Part shown: positions 44,049 through 51,972 of the stretch, piece by piece
How positions within the stretch are numbered: position 1 is the first letter of the stretch
How the letters are laid out: each line of letters starts with the position of its first letter
Source of the DNA: Bacteroidales bacterium
GTDB lineage: Bacteria > Bacteroidota > Bacteroidia > Bacteroidales > UBA932
DNA length: 64,000 nt
Reading direction: 5' to 3'
Assembly (NCBI GenBank): GCA_004554455.1
Contig: SFMG01000004.1
Location: forward strand, 1 to 64,000
Notes under the pieces: model-generated
Seen by the model: only the letters and a program-made list of their open reading frames with translations
Told to the model about the DNA's origin: nothing
Database searches by the model: none
Position numbers and translations under genes: made by a program

Positions 44049-44911
44049 TGTGCCTGTGAAATTCTCTTTATGTCCTCAGTGAGGAAACCGGCACCATATT
44101 TCTTGCTGATACGGTGCTTGCGGAAATAATAGAGGGTGTGCGTGCCCGCGTCTATGAGCAGTTTGTAGCAATACGAGCCGTTCTGCGGGTCTGTAGGAGC
44201 CACCACGAAGCTCACCAGCGTATTCTCGCTATGGTCGTAGAAGAGATCGTCGGCGTCGTCCACGTCCATCGCCTCCATTCCGCCCTTGAAATACAGCGCC
44301 CTCACCGACGGCAGCACATCGGCTGCGAGGTCCTGCTCCGCGAATACCAGTCTCTTTCCCTTGGATTTCGCAAGATTGATATTGTAGTTGCTCAGTCCGG
44401 AGTAACCCTCCAGGTCCTTATCCATCGACTTCAGGACGTGGTCCTGAATGATGTCCAGCAGGGCCGGCAGCAATATGAATTCCCTTCCGTCAGGGTCCTC
44501 TGCGGCACGGAAAGGCACATCCACGACATTGAAGAGGCCGTTGATCCCTTCCGAAGCCCCGACTCCGCCCTTGACCAGGCTCAGGAATTCGATGCCGGGC
44601 TCGCTCTCCTTGGAGAACTGTCCCTTCACGAGCATAAGGAAATAGTAATCCGGATTGCTCTTGAGGCTTTCATATTCATCCAGGGTGCAGAACTCGAACG
44701 GGGAAATGGTCCACACTTCCTTGACTATGTTACGGAAACGGGCATCTGTCATTGAATTGCCGGTCAGCACCACTTTGGTGGTCTTCTCTGGGAAATCGGC
44801 AATCTTCATCTTCATTGTCTTGATCTGGGCCTGCCCGAATGCCGCGCAGGAAAACAGGGCTGCCAGAGCCAGGGATAATATCTTTCTCATCTTTCTATTG
44901 GTTTGTTTCAC
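44045..44911 (-). CDS. Conserved secreted protein of unknown function
   Basis: A 288-residue exported protein. A signal peptide covers about residues 1-27 (LSLALAALFSCAAFGQAQ). The mature part shows no motif I recognise; it has ADFPEKTTKVVLTGNSMTD near the start, PDYYFLMLVKGQFSKES in the middle and HTLYYFRKHRISKKYGAG near the end. It is the middle gene of an operon, overlapping the M28 gene upstream and the M16 gene downstream by 4 bases each. Tight coupling to two peptidases suggests a related envelope task, but this is context only. Confidence 0.78.
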   Translation of the reverse strand: MKQTNRKMRKILSLALAALFSCAAFGQAQIKTMKMKIADFPEKTTKVVLTGNSMTDARFRNIVKEVWTISPFEFCTLDEYESLKSNPDYYFLMLVKGQFSKESEPGIEFLSLVKGGVGASEGINGLFNVVDVPFRAAEDPDGREFILLPALLDIIQDHVLKSMDKDLEGYSGLSNYNINLAKSKGKRLVFAEQDLAADVLPSVRALYFKGGMEAMDVDDADDLFYDHSENTLVSFVVAPTDPQNGSYCYKLLIDAGTHTLYYFRKHRISKKYGAGFLTEDIKRISQAQ

Positions 44912-46515
44912 TTTCCTCTTTCCAGGTAGAGGCGCACAAGTCCCGCTACCACAGCCAGGTCGAAGGTAGCGAGCAGCAGGACCGCACCCAACGCCCCCAC
45001 GGTCAGAGCCATGGAGAGAGCGTACAGGAAAGAGACGCCGTGGAGTACAGCAAGAACAATGCCTGCCAGGAGGAAAACCCTCAACCCGCAGAGTTCACGT
45101 AGCAGTATGCCCAGAACGGCTGCTGCAAGAGGCACAAGGAAGAGCATATTTTCCCCCACCGCGGCAAGGCTGACTATGCTCAGCAGCGTGAGCAGCAGCA
45201 CGACGCCTATCAGGGATTCGAGCGGACGGCGCGTACGCAGGAAGAATATCAGGATAGCCAGGGCAAGCAATATGGCGGCTGCGAGCATCAGGCCGTTGTC
45301 GAAGAACATCCCCACCACGATTCCGAACGGTTTGAAGCGGGCTCCGCTGAGCAGACAGCCCAGATAGCATAGCAGTGTACCCGCGCCGCAGGCCAGCAGA
45401 CCGCAGAGCAGCCAGTTCAGGGAGGACTTCAGGATTTTCACAATCTCGTTCCTGTCCAGGAAGATCAGGACGGCGGCCAGCAGGAATATGACAATGCTCA
45501 GGGCCAGCCAGCCCCCCTTCGGGAGATTCACCATACCAAGGACTGGTGTGGTCAGGAAAACCCTGTCGTGCTCTCCCCTGAGGGCATCCCTGTCGGAATA
45601 CGCGTCATTGCACAGGTATTCCTCCACGACCGGCAGCACCTGGGCCTCGTACTGCCGCAGGGCGGCCGGGGAGATGTTTTCGAAATTGTCCAGGTCGGTA
45701 TGATAGTGGTTCACATCCGCTATGGTCGAGAAATTGAGCCCCGGCAGACTGTCCTTCACTATGGTGAAATCCGTGAAATTAGGCATAAAGCCATATACCA
45801 CATTGGTAAGGGAATATGTGCACTTGCGGGTGGCGTTGCGGCGGTACAGCTGCAGCAGCCTGTCGTTCCCCTTCGAGGTCTCGAAGAGCAGAACCGGCCC
45901 GTAAGGGCCCCTGGCCTCGATGTTTATCACAAGACCCACATCATTGAAAAGCTCCTTGGAATTGCAGAAGAGAGAGTCCATCCCATCCATCCCGGCCTCT
46001 TCGGAATCCGTGAACACTATCCTGAGTCCCTGCTTCCATTCAGAGCGTTTCTCCAGGGCACAGCGTGCGGTCTCGAGTATTACCGACACGCCATAGCCGT
46101 CATCTGCCGCGCCATAGGAGCAGACCGTATCCCGGACCGGCGCCCAGGGATAGCGCGAGTCATAATGCGCCACCATCATCAGCCAGGTCGTATCCTCTGA
46201 CGGCTCTAGCGGAGGGAATTCGGCGACTATGTCATCCACGTCGTAAATGAATCCCTTCCATTCCACATCGGAATAATGTTTTACCAGGGTATCGGCTCCC
46301 ATCCCCGCCAGGCGTTCCAGCAGGTAGGACCTCACTTCGGCCCTTGCCTCCGGATGAAGTACTGAATGATGGTCTGCGGATATGACCTCTATGTCGGCAA
46401 CGGCCCTTTCCGCATCAAAACGGCAGTTCCTTGCCGGCAATCTCCAGAACAGAATCGCCGCTGCCGTCGAGACGGCAATGACAAGGACAAGGATAATGAT
46501 GTCTGTCTTTTTCAT
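44908..46515 (-). CDS. M28 family zinc aminopeptidase with C-terminal membrane domain
   Basis: A 535-residue membrane-bound peptidase. An N-terminal anchor (residues 5-25) leads to the M28 domain with zinc residues in AHYDSRYPWAP, YGAADDGYGVSVILE and FTDSEEAGMDG (the catalytic Glu pair) and a final His region near NHYHTDLDN. The last 200 residues form about six to seven membrane helices. The ATG at 46515 was preferred because the longer start adds a non-homologous segment. It heads an operon with an unknown secreted protein and an M16 peptidase, probably for peptide turnover in the envelope. Confidence 0.9.
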   Translation of the reverse strand: MKKTDIIILVLVIAVSTAAAILFWRLPARNCRFDAERAVADIEVISADHHSVLHPEARAEVRSYLLERLAGMGADTLVKHYSDVEWKGFIYDVDDIVAEFPPLEPSEDTTWLMMVAHYDSRYPWAPVRDTVCSYGAADDGYGVSVILETARCALEKRSEWKQGLRIVFTDSEEAGMDGMDSLFCNSKELFNDVGLVINIEARGPYGPVLLFETSKGNDRLLQLYRRNATRKCTYSLTNVVYGFMPNFTDFTIVKDSLPGLNFSTIADVNHYHTDLDNFENISPAALRQYEAQVLPVVEEYLCNDAYSDRDALRGEHDRVFLTTPVLGMVNLPKGGWLALSIVIFLLAAVLIFLDRNEIVKILKSSLNWLLCGLLACGAGTLLCYLGCLLSGARFKPFGIVVGMFFDNGLMLAAAILLALAILIFFLRTRRPLESLIGVVLLLTLLSIVSLAAVGENMLFLVPLAAAVLGILLRELCGLRVFLLAGIVLAVLHGVSFLYALSMALTVGALGAVLLLATFDLAVVAGLVRLYLERGK

Positions 46516-46707
46516 ACCACGTTTCCCCGGTCTTTGGATGATCGGGCAACGCAAATTTAGCAGTAATTTGGACATACTGCTTCAGATTTGGGTAAGAACA
46601 CTGACATTCTGCGTTGCCATTTTGTCCAGTAATTGGCCAAATCGTCAGCAAATTCATCCTGAAAGCGGGCGGAATCGCCCTGGCACCTGATTTGACCTGT
46701 GTATATG

Positions 46708-46729
46708 CGTTCCCGCGAAAGCGAGAACG
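46708..46729 (+). other. GAAA-tetraloop hairpin upstream of hsp20
   Basis: CGTTC-C-CGC and GCG-A-GAACG pair around a GAAA tetraloop with one C-A mismatch. No T-run follows, so it is not a terminator. It may be an operator or, if the transcript starts earlier, a leader structure. Confidence 0.45.
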
Positions 46730-46793
46730 ACCATCCGGTTATGAATGATCGTTCAAACCAACGGGGCAGGAAAATATGTTTAACACCAAATAT

Positions 46794-46798
46794 AGGAG
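46794..46798 (+). promoter_or_regulatory. Shine-Dalgarno-like AGGAG before hsp20
   Basis: AGGAG lies 9 bases before the ATG. Most genes in this window have no such site, as usual in Bacteroidota, so its presence before a stress gene stands out. Confidence 0.5.
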
Positions 46799-46807
46799 AC
46801 TTTTATT

Positions 46808-47239
46808 ATGACACCTATGAGACGTTACGAACAGAATTGGCTGCCCGAAATCTTCAACGATTTCTTCGCCAATGATTGGATGAACCGTACAAATGCAACC
46901 GCTCCGGCCATCAATGTAATAGAGAATGAGAATGACTACAATGTCGAGGTTGCAGCGCCCGGCATGACCAGGGAAGACTTCAAGGTCAATGTCACGGATG
47001 ACAACTATCTGGTGCTGACCATGGAGAAAAAGAACGAATGCAAGGACGAGGACAAAAAGAGGAAATATCTTCGCAGGGAGTTCTCTTACCGCAAATTCGA
47101 ACAGAGCTTTGCCCTGCCTGAGGATGTGGACAAGGACGGAATCAAAGCCACGGTCAACAATGGTATCCTTACCATCGAGATACCGAAGGTCAAGGTCACC
47201 GAGAAGCAGCCTGCAGTAAAGCAGATCGAGATTCATTAA
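46808..47239 (+). CDS. Hsp20/alpha-crystallin small heat-shock protein
   Basis: A 143-residue chaperone that binds unfolding proteins and holds them for refolding. The N-terminal arm (YEQNWLPEIFNDFFANDWMN) leads to the alpha-crystallin domain, with APAINVIENENDYNVEVAAPG, YLRREFSYRKFEQSFALPE, and the typical DGIKATVNNGILTIEIPKV. The C-terminal tail is short and lacks a clear I-x-I motif. The gene stands alone between an intergenic region with a hairpin and its own terminator. Confidence 0.95.
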   Translation: MTPMRRYEQNWLPEIFNDFFANDWMNRTNATAPAINVIENENDYNVEVAAPGMTREDFKVNVTDDNYLVLTMEKKNECKDEDKKRKYLRREFSYRKFEQSFALPEDVDKDGIKATVNNGILTIEIPKVKVTEKQPAVKQIEIH

Positions 47240-47256
47240 TAAGTCATAGCGCGGAT

Positions 47257-47289
47257 GCCCGCCTGCCGGAAACGGTGGACGGGCTTTTT
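47257..47289 (+). terminator. Terminator of hsp20
   Basis: GCCCGCCTGCCG pairs with CGGTGGACGGGC (one mismatch, two wobbles) around a GAAA loop, followed by TTTTTC and a further T-rich run. Confidence 0.85.
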
Positions 47290-47316
47290 CTTTTTTATTA
47301 TTTGAAGATAACTTAG

Positions 47317-47324
47317 TATTTTTG
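47317..47324 (+). promoter_or_regulatory. -7 element (TATTTTTG) of dnaX
   Basis: TATTTTTG fits TAnnTTTG and ends 19 bases before the dnaX ATG. A TTTG lies 12 bases upstream, too close for a normal -33 box. Confidence 0.45.
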
Positions 47325-47343
47325 CTGATTATAGAGAATCAAC

Positions 47344-49185
47344 ATGTCGGAATTCATCGTATCAGCCAGAAAATACAGGCCGGCGTCCTTCGAGGCCCTG
47401 CTTGGGCAGGACACCATAGCCAGAACCCTGCGAAACTCCATACAGAGAGGCCAGCTGGCCCACGCATACCTGTTCTGCGGTCCGCGAGGCGTAGGAAAGA
47501 CCACTACGGCCCGCATCTTCGCGAAAATGATCAACTGCTCGAATCCGGGAGCGGATATGGAGCCCTGCGGAGAATGCGAGTCCTGTCTCTCCTTCGCGGA
47601 GGGACGCTCCTATTGCATCCACGAACTGGATGCCGCCTCCAACAATGGCGTAGAGGATATAAAGGGACTTATAGACCAGGTACGCATCCCTCCGCAGGTG
47701 GGCCGCTACAGCGTGTTCATCATCGATGAGGTCCACATGCTCAGCACCCAGGCCTTCAACGCATTCCTCAAAACGCTGGAGGAACCGCCGGCACATGCGA
47801 TATTCATTCTCGCCACCACCGAGAAGCACAAGATACTTCCGACCATACTCTCACGTTGCCAGACCTACGATTTCAACCGCATATCCATTGAGGATATGGT
47901 TCTGAATCTCAAGGGTATAGCAGCAAAGGAAAATATAAATATAGACGAAGAGTCCCTGCACCTGATTGCACGAAAGGCAGACGGGGCGATGAGGGACGCG
48001 CTCACGATCTTCGACCAGACGGTGGCTTTCTGCGGCAACGAGATACACCGCGAGGATGTGGTCCGGAACCTCAACATCCTGGACTACGAGCACTGCTTCG
48101 CACTCGTGGACGCCTTTCTCGAAGGGAACTATGCGGCTGCGCTGCTCAAGTTCGACGAACTGCTGTCAAAGGGCTTCAACGCCCTGCATTTCGTGAGCGC
48201 CATCAGCGACCACTTGAGAAACCTGCTGGTCAGCCGCACTGCCGGACTGGATGCTCTACTGGACCTTCCGGCATCACTTAAAAAGAACTATGCGGAGCAG
48301 GCCGCAAGATGCTCCGTTAAATTCATATATGAAGCCCTCGCCATTACCACCCAGTGCGAGAGCCTCTACAAGTCAAGCATCAACCCGCGACTGCACGTCG
48401 AGTTCGCGCTGATGCGCCTTTGCTTCCTGCTCAACGCGGCACCGGAAGCAGCTGCACCAGCGGCAACAAAGCCGGCAGCGGCACCAACGGCAATACCGGC
48501 AGCGGCTGCGGCACCGGCAGCAACTGTAGCACCGGCAGCTCCGACACCGGCGGCGGCAGAACCGACACCGGCTGCGGCACCAACTGTAGCACCGGAAGCG
48601 GCTGTACCGACGGCGGAAAAGACAGAAAAGGCTGAAAAGGCTGAAAAGGCTGAGACAAAGATTGCCGAAGCAAAGGAAGCAGAGCCGGCAGCGGCAGCGG
48701 AGAGCCCGGCGCGCAGGACCAGGAGGAGCGGCGGCCCGTCCATATCCATAAAGAGCCTTATGTCCAAAAAAGAGGACACAGTCGAGGAAAGCAGCGAAAA
48801 GAAGCGCAGCGAAGCGCCGTCGGAGGAGGAAATCCGGGAGCAGTGGAAACTCTGCGCAAAGCTCTTTGAAGATAAGCCGAGACTGGCCAATGCCATACTC
48901 AACTCCGTACTTGAATTCGGACAGGAGGAGGGGCAGACCGTAATGACCTTCCTGGTGGCCAACGAAGCACAGGCCAAGTGGATACGCGACAAGGCCCTGT
49001 CCAAGCTGGAAGCCAAGCTCCAGGAACTGCTGGACTGGAAGGAAATAAGCCTCAGGGTGGACCAGAACCCGGAAAGCGCCAGCTCCGCCATCCCGTATTC
49101 CCCGGAAGAGAAATTCCAGGACATAAGGGAGCGGAACCCCCAGGTGGACTCCCTGATAAAGAGTCTCGACGGAAAACTCAATTAG
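47344..49185 (+). CDS. dnaX: DNA polymerase III subunit gamma/tau
   Basis: A 613-residue clamp-loader ATPase. The Walker A site is FCGPRGVGKTTTARIF, the zinc module is CSNPGADMEPCGECESC, and Walker B is FIIDEVHM with the sensor segment ILATTEKHKILPTILSRC. Domains I-III end near residue 365. They are followed by about 100 residues of Ala/Pro/Thr/Glu-rich linker, encoded by short GC-rich repeats, and a C-terminal domain from about residue 490 that would bind the polymerase and helicase. No slippery heptamer in the right frame was found, so only the full-length form is predicted. Confidence 0.96.
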   Translation: MSEFIVSARKYRPASFEALLGQDTIARTLRNSIQRGQLAHAYLFCGPRGVGKTTTARIFAKMINCSNPGADMEPCGECESCLSFAEGRSYCIHELDAASNNGVEDIKGLIDQVRIPPQVGRYSVFIIDEVHMLSTQAFNAFLKTLEEPPAHAIFILATTEKHKILPTILSRCQTYDFNRISIEDMVLNLKGIAAKENINIDEESLHLIARKADGAMRDALTIFDQTVAFCGNEIHREDVVRNLNILDYEHCFALVDAFLEGNYAAALLKFDELLSKGFNALHFVSAISDHLRNLLVSRTAGLDALLDLPASLKKNYAEQAARCSVKFIYEALAITTQCESLYKSSINPRLHVEFALMRLCFLLNAAPEAAAPAATKPAAAPTAIPAAAAAPAATVAPAAPTPAAAEPTPAAAPTVAPEAAVPTAEKTEKAEKAEKAETKIAEAKEAEPAAAAESPARRTRRSGGPSISIKSLMSKKEDTVEESSEKKRSEAPSEEEIREQWKLCAKLFEDKPRLANAILNSVLEFGQEEGQTVMTFLVANEAQAKWIRDKALSKLEAKLQELLDWKEISLRVDQNPESASSAIPYSPEEKFQDIRERNPQVDSLIKSLDGKLN

Positions 49186-49235
49186 GGAAGGACCGTCCAA
49201 TTATTTGAAACAAGATAAATCTTCAAAACGAAGCG

Positions 49236-50012
49236 ATGAAGCTCAGATGTGAAAATCTCGTAAAGAAATACGGGGTAAGGACAGTGGTCAAAGGTGTGTC
49301 GATGGAAGTGGAGCAGGGTGAGATCGTCGGGTTCCTCGGCCCGAACGGCGCAGGAAAGACCACCTCATTCTATATGATGACAGGGCTCGTGGTCCCGAAC
49401 GGCGGCAAAGTCTTCCTTGACGACGAGGAAATCACGGGACTGCCAATGTATAAGCGTGCCCAGAAGGGTGTGGGTTACCTGGCCCAGGAGGCATCTGTCT
49501 TCAGAAAGCTTTCCGTCGAGGACAACATAATGTCGGTTATGGAACTATCCGACTACAGCAAGGCCGAAAGGAAAGAACGTCTGGAGTCGCTCATAGACGA
49601 GTTCAACCTCCACAAGGTGCGCAAGAGTCTGGGAATACAGCTCTCAGGCGGCGAGAGAAGGCGCTGCGAGATTGCCCGCGCCCTCGCGATAGACCCGAAG
49701 TTCATTCTTCTCGACGAGCCCTTCGCCGGAGTGGACCCGATAGCCGTGGAGGACATACAGCACATTATCGCCAAGCTCAAATACAAGAATATAGGTGTAA
49801 TCATCACCGACCACAACGTAGGTGAAACCCTGGCCATCATCGACCGGGCATACCTCCTGTATGAGGGAAACATACTCCAGAGCGGAACCCCGGAGGAGCT
49901 GGCTGCCGACGAAGAGGTGAGGACCAAGTACCTCGGTTCCAACTTCGTGCTCAAGCGCTCCGACGCCTTCGAGAAACTCAAACGCGAACACAGCGCAGAT
50001 GGAGGCCATTGA
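49236..50012 (+). CDS. lptB: LPS export ABC transporter ATPase LptB
   Basis: A 258-residue cytoplasmic ATPase that drives lipopolysaccharide from the inner membrane to the Lpt bridge. Motifs are Walker A GPNGAGKTTS, the Q-loop region GVGYLAQEASVFRKL, signature LSGGERRRCEIARAL and Walker B FILLDEPFAGVDP with the following His in ITDHNVGETL. The sequence is of the LptB type (VVKGVSMEVEQGEIVGFLG). The partner genes lptFG are not in the window. Its 3' end overlaps an O-methyltransferase gene by 14 bases. Confidence 0.95.
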   Translation: MKLRCENLVKKYGVRTVVKGVSMEVEQGEIVGFLGPNGAGKTTSFYMMTGLVVPNGGKVFLDDEEITGLPMYKRAQKGVGYLAQEASVFRKLSVEDNIMSVMELSDYSKAERKERLESLIDEFNLHKVRKSLGIQLSGGERRRCEIARALAIDPKFILLDEPFAGVDPIAVEDIQHIIAKLKYKNIGVIITDHNVGETLAIIDRAYLLYEGNILQSGTPEELAADEEVRTKYLGSNFVLKRSDAFEKLKREHSADGGH

Positions 50013-50643
50013 GAGATATATTATCGAATGCACCAGCCCGCAGGGTGAGGCCCTGGACTGGCTGCAGAAGCAGACGAACATACGCACCAACCACGCCCGT
50101 ATGCTCTCCGGCCCGGTACAGGGTCGGTTCCTTAAAATGATTGTGGAGATGTGCGGCGCACGCCGGGTGCTGGAACTGGGCAGCTTTACCGGCTATTCGG
50201 GTATATGCCTGGCCTCCGGACTGCCGGAGGACGGTCATCTGGACACGCTGGAAATCAACGACGAGCTGGAGGACCTGATTCTGGAGGGGTTCTCCAGGGC
50301 AGGGCTCCGGGAGAGGATCAGCCTGCACATAGGCGACTGCCTGGAAACGCTGAAGCGCTTCCGGGAAGAAGGCCGGGAACCATACGACCTGGTCTTCATA
50401 GATGCCAACAAGAGGGATTATCCCGAATATTACGAACTGGTGTTCGACCTCGTACGGCCCGGCGGCTGGATACTGGCCGACAATGTGCTCTGGGACGGGA
50501 AGGTCGTGCTGGACCCGCTGCCGCAGGACCGTCAGACCCTGGGCATAGACAGCTTCAACCGCAGGGTGGCCTCAGACCCCCGCGTCGAGTCGGTGATAAT
50601 ACCGATTCGCGACGGCCTGAACCTCATACGCAAGCTTCAGTAA
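49999..50643 (+). CDS. Class I SAM-dependent O-methyltransferase
   Basis: A 214-residue methyltransferase of the catechol/caffeoyl-CoA O-methyltransferase type. The SAM site is VLELGSFTGYSGICLASGL, with LDTLEIND as the acidic motif. The metal/substrate segment is YDLVFIDANKRDYPEYYE and ADNVLWDGKVVLDP. The substrate is unknown; in Bacteroidota such genes often follow lptB without known meaning. It overlaps lptB by 14 bases and converges on the phosphatase gene. Confidence 0.93.
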   Translation: MEAIERYIIECTSPQGEALDWLQKQTNIRTNHARMLSGPVQGRFLKMIVEMCGARRVLELGSFTGYSGICLASGLPEDGHLDTLEINDELEDLILEGFSRAGLRERISLHIGDCLETLKRFREEGREPYDLVFIDANKRDYPEYYELVFDLVRPGGWILADNVLWDGKVVLDPLPQDRQTLGIDSFNRRVASDPRVESVIIPIRDGLNLIRKLQ

Positions 50644-50667
50644 CGAAAGATTGCAGACTGTAAAATA

Positions 50668-51972
50668 TCACTGAACCCTTCCCAAGAACCAGCTGCGCAC
50701 GTCGTCCCAACGGTAGTAAGGCCCTTCATAAGGGCTCAGGGCCGGAATGGATGTCTCGCGGCCGCTGTGCACGAACTTCACCAGCACATCGCCGGAGCGG
50801 TTGGAATAAAAGACCATTATCAGATTGGCTCCCATAGTCATGTGGATGGAGGAGTTAAACACCGCGCTCGCGCCGACGGTAGGCAGCTGACGGTGGAAGC
50901 CCTCCGCACCCATAAGCGAAAGCAGAGGCATCAGCGAGGTGTCGTGCCCGAAACGCAGGGTGGCCACAGGGGCGTCCTCCTTCATTCTCCTGGCCGGACT
51001 TCCGCATCCCGGAGCAGCACGGTACGCGGCGATTGCCGCATCCGCCTCAGCCACATAACTGACCAGAAGGGAATCCATACGGTGTATGCGCCAATCTCCG
51101 TTGGCGACGGAATTGCAGTGCCCGCCCCAGGTCTTGTCATTATAGGCCTCGTAAATCGTCCTGAACTCCTCGTCAGTAAAGACTGACATAAGGTCTATCC
51201 CGCTGTCAGGGGCATAGAGCGGCACCATAGAGCCGTTGGTGTAAATGAACTCGCAGAGCAGGTACCTGCTGCGTATCAGCTTCAGCGCCTTCTCCGGGTC
51301 GGTAAAGAGACGCCTGTAGAAAGGCTGCCAGAACTCATCATCCCAGGCCGCCTCCACCTCGAGACGGGCAGCGGCAGGCGCCTTCTTGACGGAATGGTTG
51401 TTCACCAGGTAGGCATAGCAGGCCTCGCTGCTGTCAATGCTGTAGCGCAGGCGGGGACACTCCTCCGAGAGCGCCGAGGTGAAATTCTCCATGCTGTGGA
51501 TGCAGCGCGGGACATAGCTGCAGAGCACATCGACACGTCCGCCGCGACTGAAGACCGGCTTCCAGCGCCTCGCCATATTCCTGGCTATGGTCCTGTGTTC
51601 CAGCGCGCCACGTTCGCTCAGGTCGCCATATACGCCGGCACGGCATATACTGTCGAGACGGTGGCAGTCGTCCAATATGCCCAGACCAAGCTCGCTGAGC
51701 AGGCCTGCGTCCGCAACGGGCTGCAGTGTGCGGACTATGTTCCAGAGATAGTCGCGATCCACGGGATAGCGGGAGCCGTGCCTGCCGTAGTGGCTGATAT
51801 AGAAGGGCTTATATCCCTTTGGAGCAGGGGTCTCCGGGCCCTCGAGCGAAAAGTCGTAGTGACGGTAAACGCCGCGGAGCGAATCCCTGGATGTAAAAGT
51901 CTGGCCCTGCAGCAGGAGTGAAGCCGGCAGCAGGACCAGTGTAAGTAAAAACTTTCCGAACGCTTTCATCAA
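50668..51972 (-). CDS. Secreted histidine-type phosphatase (phytase-like)
   Basis: A 434-residue exported phosphatase of the histidine acid phosphatase branch. A signal peptide spans about residues 1-24. The catalytic motif RHGxRxP is in YGRHGSRYPVDRD, with the nucleophile His, and the C-terminal HD motif is FGHDTSLMPLLSLMG. Substrates in the family are phytate and other organic phosphates or inositol polyphosphates. The start overlaps the stop of metG by 4 bases, so it is the last gene of a metG-containing operon despite having no shared function. Confidence 0.92.
   Translation of the reverse strand: MMKAFGKFLLTLVLLPASLLLQGQTFTSRDSLRGVYRHYDFSLEGPETPAPKGYKPFYISHYGRHGSRYPVDRDYLWNIVRTLQPVADAGLLSELGLGILDDCHRLDSICRAGVYGDLSERGALEHRTIARNMARRWKPVFSRGGRVDVLCSYVPRCIHSMENFTSALSEECPRLRYSIDSSEACYAYLVNNHSVKKAPAAARLEVEAAWDDEFWQPFYRRLFTDPEKALKLIRSRYLLCEFIYTNGSMVPLYAPDSGIDLMSVFTDEEFRTIYEAYNDKTWGGHCNSVANGDWRIHRMDSLLVSYVAEADAAIAAYRAAPGCGSPARRMKEDAPVATLRFGHDTSLMPLLSLMGAEGFHRQLPTVGASAVFNSSIHMTMGANLIMVFYSNRSGDVLVKFVHSGRETSIPALSPYEGPYYRWDDVRSWFLGRVQ

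Larger units (their letters stand above)
46516..46807. other. 292-base intergenic region before hsp20
   Basis: No credible gene is present. It holds the divergent upstream regions of the M28 and hsp20 genes, a GAAA-capped hairpin at 46708-46729, a near-consensus -7 box (TATGTTTA, 46775-46782) and a Shine-Dalgarno-like AGGAG just before hsp20. No CIRCE inverted repeat was found. Confidence 0.6.

Noticed and set aside
44908..45600. Separate integral-membrane gene inside the M28 frame
   Set aside because: The reading frame is continuous with the peptidase domain, and fused C-terminal membrane domains occur in this family.
46516..46575. Upstream start of the M28 gene
   Set aside because: It adds 20 charged, non-homologous residues before the membrane anchor; the internal ATG at 46515 gives the normal anchor.
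46516..46807. CIRCE or other known heat-shock operator before hsp20
   Set aside because: No TTAGCACTC / GAGTGCTAA pair was found; the hairpin there has a different sequence.
48755..48790. Programmed frameshift site in dnaX (A-run near TCC AAA AAA GAG)
   Set aside because: The six A are in the wrong phase for the A-AAA-AAG heptamer, and no short alternative product with a family-like end is evident.
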